Positions 6,306-12,885 of a DNA stretch of 17,753 bases are shown here, piece by piece (position 1 is the stretch's first letter; each line of letters opens with the position of its first letter). The notes below the pieces were generated by a model. That model saw nothing but the letters and a program-made list of their open reading frames with translations. It was not told the origin of the DNA and did not search any database. The DNA is from GCA-003244245 sp036279835 (GTDB taxonomy: Bacteria; Actinomycetota; Actinomycetes; Mycobacteriales; Pseudonocardiaceae), in assembly GCA_036279835.1 (NCBI GenBank), contig DASUII010000106.1, positions 1-17,753 of the forward strand, given 5' to 3'. The position numbers and the translations under genes are program-made.

Positions 6306-7058
6306 GGGGCTGGAGGCGCGGGCCCAGAACCGTTGCGGGATCCGGCCGGCTAGCCGGGCGTGCCGACCAGCCTGCACCGCTAGCCGCATCGCTTCGGCCA
6401 TCCGCGGTGGGTCCTCGGCTCGGGTGACAGCGCTGGCCAGCAGCACCGCATCGCAACCCAGCTCCATCGCGAAGGCGGCCTCGGATGCGGTGCCGATCCC
6501 GGCGTCGAGCACTACCGGAACCTGGGCCTGCGCCACGATCATCTCGATGTTGTGCGGGTTGCGAATACCCAGCCCAGTGCCGATCGGTGAACCCAGCGGC
6601 ATCACCGCCGCGCATCCCACATCGGCGAGCCTGCGGGCCAGCACCGGGTCGTCGTTGGTGTAGGGCAGGACCGTGAACCCGTCGTCGACGAGCTGTTCCG
6701 CGGCGTCGAGCAGCTCGATCGGATCGGGTAACAGGGTGCGGTCGTCGGCGATGACCTCGAGCTTGACCCAGGACGTCTGTAGGGCCTCACGACCCAGCGC
6801 AGCGGTGAGCACCGCCTCCGCAGCGCTGCGGCAACCCGCGGTATTGGGCAGTGGCTCGATCCCGTGCCGAGTCAACAGGTCGAGCACACCAGCACCGGCG
6901 CCGGTGGTGTCGATCCGGCGGATCGCGACCGTGGTGAGCTCGGTCTGCGCGGCGAGCAGCGCCTGCTCCAGGATGGCGAGGTTGCCCGCGCCCCCGGTTC
7001 CCAGGATCAGTCGCGAACCGAACTCCCGCCCAGCGATGACCAGCGGATCGTCTGCCAT
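6294..7058 (-). CDS. thiG: Thiazole synthase ThiG
   Basis: Forms the thiazole phosphate ring of thiamine from 1-deoxyxylulose 5-phosphate, ThiS-thiocarboxylate and dehydroglycine; a TIM barrel that works with ThiS. The product is 254 residues from ATG 7058, normal for ThiG. Seen: LVIAGREFGSRLILGTGG at the start, TVAIRRID, LPNTAGCRSAAEAV, the catalytic lysine in WVKLEVI (Lys99), VLPYTNDDPVLA, MPLGSPIGTGLG and the phosphate-binding VVLDAGIGTASEAA. ATG 7058 is preferred to TTG 7067 because GGGAGG (7073-7068) lies nine bases before the ATG and would abut the TTG. The thiS stop lies 5 bp upstream of this ATG, so translation of the two is probably coupled. Last gene of the riboswitch-controlled operon. 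Confidence 0.97.
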   Translation of the reverse strand: MADDPLVIAGREFGSRLILGTGGAGNLAILEQALLAAQTELTTVAIRRIDTTGAGAGVLDLLTRHGIEPLPNTAGCRSAAEAVLTAALGREALQTSWVKLEVIADDRTLLPDPIELLDAAEQLVDDGFTVLPYTNDDPVLARRLADVGCAAVMPLGSPIGTGLGIRNPHNIEMIVAQAQVPVVLDAGIGTASEAAFAMELGCDAVLLASAVTRAEDPPRMAEAMRLAVQAGRHARLAGRIPQRFWARASSPGRA

Positions 7059-7063
7059 CTGCG

Positions 7064-7264
7064 TCAACCTCCCTGCACCGCGGTGACAACGTCGATCGAT
7101 GCGCCATCCCGCAATGCTGTGCCGGCCCAGAACGCGCGGGGCACCACGGCGCCGTTCAGAGCCACCGCGACACCGCGCGGCGGCGTGCCGAGTCGCGCGA
7201 GCACATCGGCCAACGCGCTACCGTCGGGCAGTTCCCAGCACTGTCCATTCACGGTGACCGTCAT
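7064..7264 (-). CDS. thiS: Sulfur carrier protein ThiS
   Basis: A 66-residue ubiquitin-fold sulfur carrier. Its C-terminal Gly-Gly, here in VVTAVQGG, is adenylated and converted to a thiocarboxylate that donates sulfur to ThiG. Seen: the typical opening MTVTVNGQCWELPDGSALADVLARL, the middle VAVALNGAVVPR and a terminal GG directly before the stop. Its ATG overlaps the thiO stop by four bases (ATGA), a translational-coupling arrangement, and it ends just ahead of thiG. Size, context and the GG terminus agree completely. No ThiF-type adenylyltransferase is encoded in the window; a MoeB/ThiF protein elsewhere would have to supply activation. Confidence 0.97.
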   Translation of the reverse strand: MTVTVNGQCWELPDGSALADVLARLGTPPRGVAVALNGAVVPRAFWAGTALRDGASIDVVTAVQGG

Positions 7265-8343
7265 GGCATCTCACTCACCAGGCGTGCCGGTGTAGCCGAC
7301 TGCGCCTCCGCCGGGACGGGCTCACCACGGAGCAATGCAAGCACCGCGTCGGCGGTCAGCGGCGCCAGCAGGATCCCGTTGCGGTGGTGACCGGTGGCGG
7401 CGAGCACGCCGGGCTCCAGCTCTCCGATCACCGGAAGGTTGTCCGGGCTGCCCGGACGCAGTCCCGCCGCCACCTCCTCCAGGGCGTACTCCGCGATCGC
7501 GGGCAGCACCCGCTCGGCGTCGGTGAGCAGCTCGCGCACCCCACCGGCCGTGACGTCGGCGTCGAACCCGGTCTCCCGCTGGGTGGCGCCGAGCACCAGC
7601 CCACCGCCGTCGCGGGGGACCAGGTAACTGTGTCGCCCCCCGACGATCGCGCGAACGGTCCGGGACGGCGGCGTCAACGTGCCCGGCCGGGACCTCAGCC
7701 GCACTATCTCCCCTTTCACCGGGCGGATCGCTCGAGCCAGCGTGGGGTGCAGTGCAGCACTGTGCGCACCCGCGGCCAACACGACCACATCGGCCGCCGG
7801 TAGTCGGGCGCACCGTTGGCCGGAAAAGTGCACCCCGGCGCCTTGGCAGGCCGCCAGCAGGGCCTCCAGCAGTGCCCGGTTGTCCACCGAGAGGTCGCCT
7901 GGGACGGACAACGCCCGACACACCTGCGGGCCCAGCGACGGCTCGGCCCGGCGCGCTTGCCGGCCAGACAGCAGCTCCACCTGCCGTCCCATCCGGGACA
8001 GCTGCTCAGCCAGCCGGTCGAGGTCAGAGCGGTCGCCGGAATCCACCGCGACCACGAACGTGCCTCGGGTCCGTAGGCAAGGGTCGGCGCCGGCGGCGAC
8101 GAGCTCACCAGCGAATGCCGGCCAGCGGCGCAGCGAGGCCGTCCCGAGCGCGAGCACTTCCGCCTCACCGGGTGCTGCTTCGGTGACCGGGGCGAGCATC
8201 CCGCCGGCGACGCGCGAGGCTCCCGATCCCGGCGCGGGATCGTGCACGGTTACCGCGAACCCAGCAGACGCCGCGCGCCAGGCGCAACTCAACCCGATGA
8301 TGCCGCCGCCGACCACGGCGACGGTGCCAGCCGAACCGCTCAT
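7261..8343 (-). CDS. thiO: Glycine oxidase ThiO
   Basis: FAD-dependent oxidase that turns glycine into the imine (dehydroglycine) needed by ThiG. The 360-residue product has the DAO-family fold. Seen: the Rossmann dinucleotide motif VAVVGGGIIGLSCAW (G12-x-G14-x-x-G17), ASRVAGGMLAPVTEA, the FAD/substrate region HSYLVPRDGGGLVLGAT, and the C-terminal GLRPGSPDNLPVIGE with ATGHHRNGILLAPLTA. ATG 8343 is taken as start; a GTG directly before it (8346) is in frame. The ribosome binding site GGGAG (8352-8348) is the 3' end of the TPP riboswitch, so translation should fall when TPP is abundant. First gene of thiO-thiS-thiG. Some DAO-family members oxidise other small amines, but the context fixes the role. 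Confidence 0.95.
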   Translation of the reverse strand: MSGSAGTVAVVGGGIIGLSCAWRAASAGFAVTVHDPAPGSGASRVAGGMLAPVTEAAPGEAEVLALGTASLRRWPAFAGELVAAGADPCLRTRGTFVVAVDSGDRSDLDRLAEQLSRMGRQVELLSGRQARRAEPSLGPQVCRALSVPGDLSVDNRALLEALLAACQGAGVHFSGQRCARLPAADVVVLAAGAHSAALHPTLARAIRPVKGEIVRLRSRPGTLTPPSRTVRAIVGGRHSYLVPRDGGGLVLGATQRETGFDADVTAGGVRELLTDAERVLPAIAEYALEEVAAGLRPGSPDNLPVIGELEPGVLAATGHHRNGILLAPLTADAVLALLRGEPVPAEAQSATPARLVSEMP

Positions 8344-8438
8344 CACGCTCCCTGCGCCGGCATGACCCGGATCAGGTTCGACGGTCGGGGTCGCCAGGAC
8401 CCCCTCTCAGCCCGGTCGGGCTCGGAGTGCGGACCGGT
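8344..8438 (-). promoter_or_regulatory. TPP riboswitch (THI element) controlling thiO-thiS-thiG
   Basis: Read on the minus strand, the leader has the hallmark conserved elements: GGGCTGAGA (about 8413-8405) after the P2 hairpin GAGCCC-GACC-GGGC, a P3 arm GGGGTC-CTGGC-GACCCC, ACCTGATC (8377-8370) and ATGCCGGCGCAGGGAG at the end. P1 can be drawn between CGCACTCC (8431-8424) and GGAGCGTG (8351-8344): seven pairs with one A-C mismatch. The 3' side of P1 contains the Shine-Dalgarno GGAG and the optional GTG start, so ligand binding would directly hide the ribosome binding site. No terminator is seen between the aptamer and thiO, so control is likely translational. Confidence 0.95.
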
Positions 8439-8442
8439 TTCC

Positions 8443-8448
8443 ACCCTA
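8443..8448 (-). promoter_or_regulatory. Candidate -10 box (TAGGGT) for the thiO riboswitch transcript
   Basis: On the minus strand TAGGGT is followed by GGAAACC, placing transcription start around 8438-8436, just ahead of the aptamer. It lies seven bases from the opposing thiE -10 box, so the divergent promoters share one short region. No -35 consensus is evident. Confidence 0.45.
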
Positions 8449-8454
8449 CCTCGA

Positions 8455-8460
8455 TACGGT
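8455..8460 (+). promoter_or_regulatory. Candidate -10 box (TACGGT) for leaderless thiE
   Basis: TACGGT ends six bases before the thiE ATG at 8467. There is no Shine-Dalgarno, so thiE is probably leaderless and, unlike thiO, carries no riboswitch. Confidence 0.5.
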
Positions 8461-8466
8461 CGCCAG

Positions 8467-9123
8467 ATGGACGGCGAGCAGATCAGGACCCGGCTGGCCG
8501 ACGCGCGGCTGTACCTGTGCACCGACGCGCGGACCGACCGGGGTGACTTGGGCGAGTTCGCCGACGCGGCGCTGACCGGCGGCGTGGACATCATCCAGTT
8601 ACGTGACAAAGCCCTGGAGGCCCGCCCGGAGCTCGCCGCCCTGGAAATACTCGCCGACGCATGCCGGCGCCACGGCGCGCTGCTGGCGGTGAACGACCGG
8701 GCCGACGTCGCGCTGGCCGCCGGTGCGCACGTGCTGCACCTGGGCCAGGACGACCTGCCGGTTAGCTGGGCACGCCGGATTCTCGGCGACGAGGTGGCGA
8801 TCGGCCGTTCCACTCGTGATCCCGCGCAGGCCGCCGACGCCGCCAACCAGGTCGGGGTGGACTACTTCTGTGCGGGTCCCTGCTGGGCCACCCCGACCAA
8901 ACCGGGACGCCCGGCCGCCGGGCTCGACCTGATCCATCGCGTCGCGACGGCAAACCCGACCCGGCCGTGGTTCGCCATCGGCGGCATCGAGAACACCCAA
9001 CGTCTGGAACAGGTGCGTGCCGCCGGTGCGCAGCGTGTCGTGGTGGTGCGCGCGATCACCGAAGCAACTGATCCGCAGGCGACCGCCGCCGCCTTCGCGC
9101 AGCGGCTGCGGTCATCGCGCTAG
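8467..9123 (+). CDS. thiE: Thiamine phosphate synthase ThiE
   Basis: Joins HMP-PP and thiazole phosphate to thiamine monophosphate. A 218-residue TIM barrel of normal length. Seen: LYLCTDA near the start, the substrate loop VDIIQLRDKALE, LLAVNDRADVALAAGAHVLHLGQDDLP, IGRSTRDPAQA, the conserved GPCWATPTKPGRPAAGLDL (normally GPxxxTPTKPG, which binds pyrophosphate) and WFAIGGIE. ATG 8467 is chosen; longer in-frame starts lie inside the divergent thiO riboswitch. No ribosome binding site precedes it and TACGGT ends six bases upstream, consistent with a leaderless transcript. It converges with the protease gene, whose stop codon overlaps its own. Confidence 0.96.
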   Translation: MDGEQIRTRLADARLYLCTDARTDRGDLGEFADAALTGGVDIIQLRDKALEARPELAALEILADACRRHGALLAVNDRADVALAAGAHVLHLGQDDLPVSWARRILGDEVAIGRSTRDPAQAADAANQVGVDYFCAGPCWATPTKPGRPAAGLDLIHRVATANPTRPWFAIGGIENTQRLEQVRAAGAQRVVVVRAITEATDPQATAAAFAQRLRSSR

Positions 9124-10040
9124 CGTTCGTCGCCAGATGGCGGTCCGGTGAGCAGGGTGAGACCGTAGGTGGACAGCACCTCCTGGATCGGCTGGTAGTA
9201 AGTCTTGCCGCCGAGCAGGCACCCGCCGGAGCCGCCGGACAAGGTGCCCTGAGCCTGGGTGCCGCTCATGATGGAGCCACCGGAATCACCGGCCTCGGCG
9301 CAGATGTTAGTCCCGGTGAGCCCGTTAACGACGTCGCCGTCGCCGTAGTTCACGGTCTCGCCGACGGTCTCCACCTGGCCGCAGTGGTACCCGGTGGTGG
9401 ACCCGGAGAGGCAGACCTGGTCGCCCACCGTGGCCGGTGCGTCCCCGGCCACGTTGAGGTAGCCGTTGTCGCTGTCCACGTCGTGGGTCTGCTCCCAGGC
9501 CTTCGATGTCACCTCGACCAGCCCGAAGTCATGACCGGGGAACGTGGATTTCGCGACTGGGCCGATGGCGGTGCCGTCCGGCCCGGACCAGGTGCCACCC
9601 AGCTTGGTGCAGTGTCCGGCGGTGATGATGTAGCGGGTGCGGCCCGAGATGGCGTTGAAGCCGACCGAACAGCGCCCGCCCACGCTGGTGGTGATCGTGT
9701 CACCACCGCGGAGATCGGCCAGCAGCCGCGGGCGCACGTTGACGTGCTGGATGCGCACGTTGCGCTGACCTGCGGCGAAAGTCCGAGCCGCTGCGTCATC
9801 GGTGGTCGACACCACGACAGAGTTGCTGGCCGGATCGACGTACCAGCCGGTCACCGAGTTCGGGACCGAGGCCGACCGGGCGTTCAGCACCGCCATCAGA
9901 CCCTGCAAGGCCAGCAGCCGCTGCGCAGAGCTGATGGGCTGCGGTGATGCGGGCGCAGCCGACGCAGGTACCGCCACACCCACGCTGAGCAGGACGCCTA
10001 TGGCAGCCGCCAACACGCGACGGTGGCTTCGGACGAGCAC
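9120..10040 (-). CDS. Secreted trypsin-like (S1, streptogrisin-type) serine protease
   Basis: An exported chymotrypsin-fold endopeptidase. Seen in the 306 residues: a Sec signal peptide (basic start, hydrophobic 9-24, likely cleavage after VPASA), a short propeptide-like segment with GWYVDPASNSVVVST (65-79), and a mature domain from about 115. The catalytic triad is complete: His143 in TAGHC, Asp171 in HDFGLVEV and Ser253 in GDSGGS. Six cysteines (124/144, 210/220, 247/274) fit the three disulfides of streptogrisins. The prodomain is far smaller than in classical streptogrisin or alpha-lytic protease precursors, as in many actinobacterial S1 proteins. Start GTG 10040 has GAGAGGA (10055-10049) eight bases upstream. 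The acidic residue environment around Ser253 does not settle specificity. Confidence 0.93.
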   Translation of the reverse strand: MLVRSHRRVLAAAIGVLLSVGVAVPASAAPASPQPISSAQRLLALQGLMAVLNARSASVPNSVTGWYVDPASNSVVVSTTDDAAARTFAAGQRNVRIQHVNVRPRLLADLRGGDTITTSVGGRCSVGFNAISGRTRYIITAGHCTKLGGTWSGPDGTAIGPVAKSTFPGHDFGLVEVTSKAWEQTHDVDSDNGYLNVAGDAPATVGDQVCLSGSTTGYHCGQVETVGETVNYGDGDVVNGLTGTNICAEAGDSGGSIMSGTQAQGTLSGGSGGCLLGGKTYYQPIQEVLSTYGLTLLTGPPSGDER

Positions 10041-10149
10041 GGATCAGGTCCTCTCGGTGCAGTTACATGACCCACAGAGCTCCCCGACAGTCGCTCAACG
10101 CTATGGACCAGTCACGTTCTGGTGAAGAGACCATTCGATGGAAACCGGT

Positions 10150-10161
10150 AACCTATACGGT
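10150..10161. promoter_or_regulatory. Back-to-back -10-like boxes in the protease/desaturase gap
   Basis: TAGGTT on the minus strand (10155-10150, towards the protease) abuts TACGGT on the plus strand (10156-10161, towards the desaturase). Another TACGGT is at 10276-10281, nearer the desaturase. No -35 consensus is clear. The 281-bp gap is noticeably AT-richer than its flanks and holds no convincing gene. Confidence 0.3.
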
Positions 10162-10172
10162 GCGTACTTATA

Positions 10173-10188
10173 TCACTACCTGTAGTGA
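10173..10188. promoter_or_regulatory. 16-bp palindrome, candidate operator
   Basis: TCACTAC-CT-GTAGTGA is a perfect palindrome with a two-base centre. It falls where the -35 of the minus-strand promoter would be and just downstream of a plus-strand -10 box. Size and form fit a TetR/GntR-type dimer site; no such regulator is encoded nearby. Confidence 0.45.
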
Positions 10189-10321
10189 ATACTCAAGATC
10201 CACCTTCACCGCGGCCGCCGCTGTCGCTGCTCAGAGCTTGACGAGCAGGCAGGTGGGATGGGCGAGCCCACACGCTACGGTGGTACTTCTAGGCCGTCCC
10301 GATCTGCTGCTGAGGACCTTA

Positions 10322-11254
10322 ATGACGACGACCTCGGACACCGTCCGGTTACTGCATGAACTAGAGCCGGTGGTCACCGAGAATCTCCACCGGCACCTGG
10401 CCGCCGCCAAAGAGTGGATGCCGCACGAGTACGTGCCGTGGAGTCTCGGCCGCGACTACGCCGACCTCGGCGGGCAGGCTTGGGACCCCGAGCAGTCGGG
10501 GTTGTCACCGATCGCCCGGACCGCGTTGGAAGTCAACCTCCTCACCGAGGACAACCTGCCCAGCTATCACCGGGAGATCGAGCGCGCCTTCGGACGCGAC
10601 GGCGCCTGGGGGACCTGGGTGCACCGTTGGACTGCCGAGGAGGGTAGGCACGCCTACTGCATCCGTGACTACCTGCTGGTCACCCGGGGCGTCGATCCGG
10701 TGGAGCTGGAGCGGGCTCGGATGCAGGTCATGCAAACCGGCTACGACACCCAGGAGGCGCCACTGCTCCATGTCCTGGCCTACGTCTCCTTCCAGGAACT
10801 CGCCACCCGAATCTCGCATCGCAACACTGGCCGCTATGCCGGCGACCCCATCGCCGAACGGCTGCTCACCCGGGTCTCCACCGACGAGAACCTGCACATG
10901 GTCTTCTACCGCAACCTGCTCAAGGCCGCCCTCGACGTATCCCCTGGCCCCACCCTGCGCGCGATCACCGACGAGGTCGCCGCATTCAACATGCCCGGCA
11001 TCGTCATCCCCGGGTTTGCCCGCAAAGCCGCGCAGATCGCCCGGGCCGGCATCTACGACCTGCGGATCCACCACGATGAGGTGATCTTGCCGCTGCTCCG
11101 GCACTGGGGGGTCTTCGACCTTGAGGGCCTCGACGCGGAGGGCGAGAAAGCCCGCGTCGAGTTAGCCGAGTTCCTCAGCCAACTCGACGCACAGGCCAGC
11201 CGATTCGAGCAGCGCCGCGCGCAGGCCCAGGCGCGAGCCGCGGCCCGCTCGTGA
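10322..11254 (+). CDS. Acyl-ACP desaturase (ferritin-like diiron, DesA-type)
   Basis: Soluble stearoyl-ACP-type desaturase: inserts a double bond in an acyl chain carried on ACP, using O2 and reduced ferredoxin. The product is 310 residues, shorter than plant enzymes but normal for actinobacterial DesA1/DesA2-like proteins. All diiron ligands of the family can be placed: Glu76 (LTEDNLP), Glu107 and His110 (EEGRH), Glu159 (FQELATR), Glu189 and His192 (DENLH). WSLGRDYADLGGQAWD and the C-terminal FNMPG are also family-like. Mycobacterial DesA2 differs in activity from DesA1, so substrate and position specificity cannot be read here. ATG 10322 has AGGA five bases upstream; the frame extends to 10067 but without a desaturase-like sequence. 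Convergent with an acyltransferase; both stop inside one palindrome. A role in membrane or mycolic acid precursors is inferred. Confidence 0.93.
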   Translation: MTTTSDTVRLLHELEPVVTENLHRHLAAAKEWMPHEYVPWSLGRDYADLGGQAWDPEQSGLSPIARTALEVNLLTEDNLPSYHREIERAFGRDGAWGTWVHRWTAEEGRHAYCIRDYLLVTRGVDPVELERARMQVMQTGYDTQEAPLLHVLAYVSFQELATRISHRNTGRYAGDPIAERLLTRVSTDENLHMVFYRNLLKAALDVSPGPTLRAITDEVAAFNMPGIVIPGFARKAAQIARAGIYDLRIHHDEVILPLLRHWGVFDLEGLDAEGEKARVELAEFLSQLDAQASRFEQRRAQAQARAAARS

Positions 11255-11295
11255 GTGGGAAACAGTGTTATAACACTGTTTCCCACTCACGAGCG
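11246..11295. terminator. Perfect 50-bp palindrome spanning both convergent stop codons
   Basis: The sequence 11246-11295 equals its own reverse complement over all 50 bases, centred on TTA|TAA at 11270/11271, with no spacer. The outer 9 bp on each side encode Arg-Ser-stop of the desaturase (plus) and of the acyltransferase (minus); the inner 32 bp are the entire intergenic space and begin GTGGGAAACAGTG. Either transcript would fold into a very long hairpin. There is no T-tract after it. A bidirectional, U-less terminator is the best explanation; extrusion as a cruciform or binding by a dimeric protein is possible. Confidence 0.8.
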
Positions 11296-12042
11296 AGCGC
11301 GGCGCTGCGCTCGCTCCAGCAGGTCAGCGGCGTCCAACTCGGCGGCTTGTTGCGGCGTGGGAGCGGTGCCACCAAGGTGCGCCGGCATCCACCAGGGATC
11401 CTCACCCGGCGGGTCGGGATAGCGCGCCCGGGTCTCGTCGAGCAGCGCGCTCATCGCGTCGAGCAGGGCGGTGTCGGTGCCCCGCCCGCGGCTAGGTTGC
11501 AGTGGTGCGCCGATGGTGATGCTGATCGGGACGTGGCGCGCCGCGCGGATGCTCGGCTTGCGACCTTTGGTCCATACCCGCTGGCTGCCCCACAGCGTCA
11601 CCGGAATCAGTGGGACGCCTGCAGCGCGGGCCATCCGGCTGGCGCCGGACTTGAACTCCTTGAGGCAGAAGCTGCGGCTGATCCCCGCCTCGGGGAACAC
11701 GCCCACCAACTCACCCGCGCGCAGCGCGTTGACCGCTGCCCGGAATGAGGCCGCCCCGGCCGCTCGATCGACCGGGATGTGGTGCATGGCGCGCATCAAC
11801 GGCCCTGTTACCCGCTGGCTGAAGACCTCCTGCTTGGCCATGAAACGCACGAACCGGCCACTCTCGCGCCAGAACGGCATGGCCGCGAGGGCGAAATCGA
11901 AGTACCCGGTGTGGTTCATCACCACCACAGCACCACCGGTAGCCGGCACATGCTCCCGCCCGACGACGTCGATCCGTAGGTCCAGCGCCCGGAACAAGCC
12001 CACAGCGGTGCGCGCCACGCAGCGGTACGGCACATCAGTCAC
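11287..12042 (-). CDS. 1-acylglycerol-3-phosphate-type acyltransferase (PlsC family)
   Basis: Transfers an acyl group to a lysophospholipid or related glycerolipid at the membrane. The 251-residue product has the PlsC motifs: block I NHTGYFDF (HX4D, His44 and Asp49), block II around FMAKQEVF, block III FPEAGIS (116-122) with the family's FPEG replaced by FPEA, and block IV VPLIPVTLWG. The C-terminus is Ala-rich and charged. It starts at GTG 12042 with no Shine-Dalgarno; TAGCGT (12054-12049) ends six bases before it, implying a leaderless message. Convergent with the acyl-ACP desaturase, so both act on acyl chains, but opposite strands mean they are not one operon. FPEA is common in mycobacterial PlsC-like proteins and need not reduce activity. 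Acceptor unknown. Confidence 0.9.
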   Translation of the reverse strand: MTDVPYRCVARTAVGLFRALDLRIDVVGREHVPATGGAVVVMNHTGYFDFALAAMPFWRESGRFVRFMAKQEVFSQRVTGPLMRAMHHIPVDRAAGAASFRAAVNALRAGELVGVFPEAGISRSFCLKEFKSGASRMARAAGVPLIPVTLWGSQRVWTKGRKPSIRAARHVPISITIGAPLQPSRGRGTDTALLDAMSALLDETRARYPDPPGEDPWWMPAHLGGTAPTPQQAAELDAADLLERAQRRARS

Positions 12043-12048
12043 CGTCTT

Positions 12049-12054
12049 ACGCTA
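12049..12054 (-). promoter_or_regulatory. Candidate -10 box (TAGCGT) for leaderless acyltransferase gene
   Basis: On the minus strand TAGCGT is followed by AAGACG and then the GTG start. Same hexamer and nearly the same spacing as before the molybdopterin oxidoreductase gene. Confidence 0.5.
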
Positions 12055-12081
12055 GCCGGTGGACGCCAAGGACAGCGCCTC

Positions 12082-12100
12082 GGTGTCACGCGCTGACACC
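12082..12100. promoter_or_regulatory. Inverted repeat GGTGTCA-N5-TGACACC
   Basis: Perfect 7-bp arms around CGCGC, nine bases downstream of the DUF4383 gene stop and 40-58 bases upstream of the acyltransferase start on the same strand. It may end the upstream message as a U-less hairpin or serve as an operator just above the acyltransferase -35 position. Confidence 0.4.
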
Positions 12101-12108
12101 TCGTACGC

Positions 12109-12885
12109 CTACGCAGTAGCGGCTTGAGCACCACCCATCGCCCTGAGCAGACCACAACCGAATACAAATGTCACCAGAGCGGTCACCAGGTGGAGGAAGT
12201 TGTCCCCAGACGCGCCGGCTGGGATGGACAGCAGCGAGAAGTAGCCAGAGAAGCCCAGCACGGTGGCTAGTGCGTAGGTGCCACCGATGGCGACGTTCAT
12301 CCCCTCGGTGCCGGCCGGGGTGAGCGCGAAGGCCGCGAGCAGCCAGAGCCCGCCAAGAGCGATGTGCACGATGTTATGGAAGGGGTTCAGCATGAAGATG
12401 CCGAAAAGTGAGTGGTTGGTCACCTCGGTAATGCTGCCGAAGCCTGTGACGAAGAACCCGATGATTCCACCAACTACGTAGATACTGCCGGCGATCATCG
12501 AGAAGCTCTGCTCGAGCGTCCGGGGCGCCCTGGCGCTCTGAATCTTGATCCCGAACTTGTCTTCGGTATTAACAAACGTCACGTCTGTTCCCTTCCACTT
12601 GACGTTTCTGTAGTCGGCGCCCGCCAGCGCGGGTTTTGCCGAACGAACCTCGGATGTCCAGCTGGTCCAAACCAACTGCGGTATCGCCTGCCGGTAACTC
12701 CGCAGATACCGGCGTCGTTCGCCAGGGTCGGAGGTCTCGGCAACGCAGGAGGTCACTTCAGCCCACCAGGCCGTGCCCTCCGCTGCCGGCAGCAGGCCGC
12801 GTACCCAACCCAGTGATCGCAGAGCCGGCGCGGGACGTGGCACCGCCCGCCGCACCCCAGTGAGGAGTCCACTCTGACCGGTCAT
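12109..12885 (-). CDS. DUF4383 membrane protein with a fused PadR-partner-like N-terminus
   Basis: 258 residues in two unlike parts. Residues about 126-250 form a DUF4383 domain: four hydrophobic segments (129-147, 172-188, 198-220, 230-249) and the diagnostic NPFHNIVHIALGGLWLL. Residues 1-83 are soluble and resemble the N-termini of proteins encoded next to actinobacterial PadR genes (WVRGLLPAAEGTAWWAEV, then ERRRYLRSYRQAI). Between them lies a charged linker (NVKWKGTDVTFVNTEDKFG) with lower GC than either side. DUF4383 proteins normally start near their first helix, so this looks like a gene fusion produced by a deletion. Start ATG 12885 overlaps the PadR stop by four bases (ATGA), so translation is coupled to the regulator. 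Function of DUF4383 is unknown. Confidence 0.75.
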   Translation of the reverse strand: MTGQSGLLTGVRRAVPRPAPALRSLGWVRGLLPAAEGTAWWAEVTSCVAETSDPGERRRYLRSYRQAIPQLVWTSWTSEVRSAKPALAGADYRNVKWKGTDVTFVNTEDKFGIKIQSARAPRTLEQSFSMIAGSIYVVGGIIGFFVTGFGSITEVTNHSLFGIFMLNPFHNIVHIALGGLWLLAAFALTPAGTEGMNVAIGGTYALATVLGFSGYFSLLSIPAGASGDNFLHLVTALVTFVFGCGLLRAMGGAQAATA

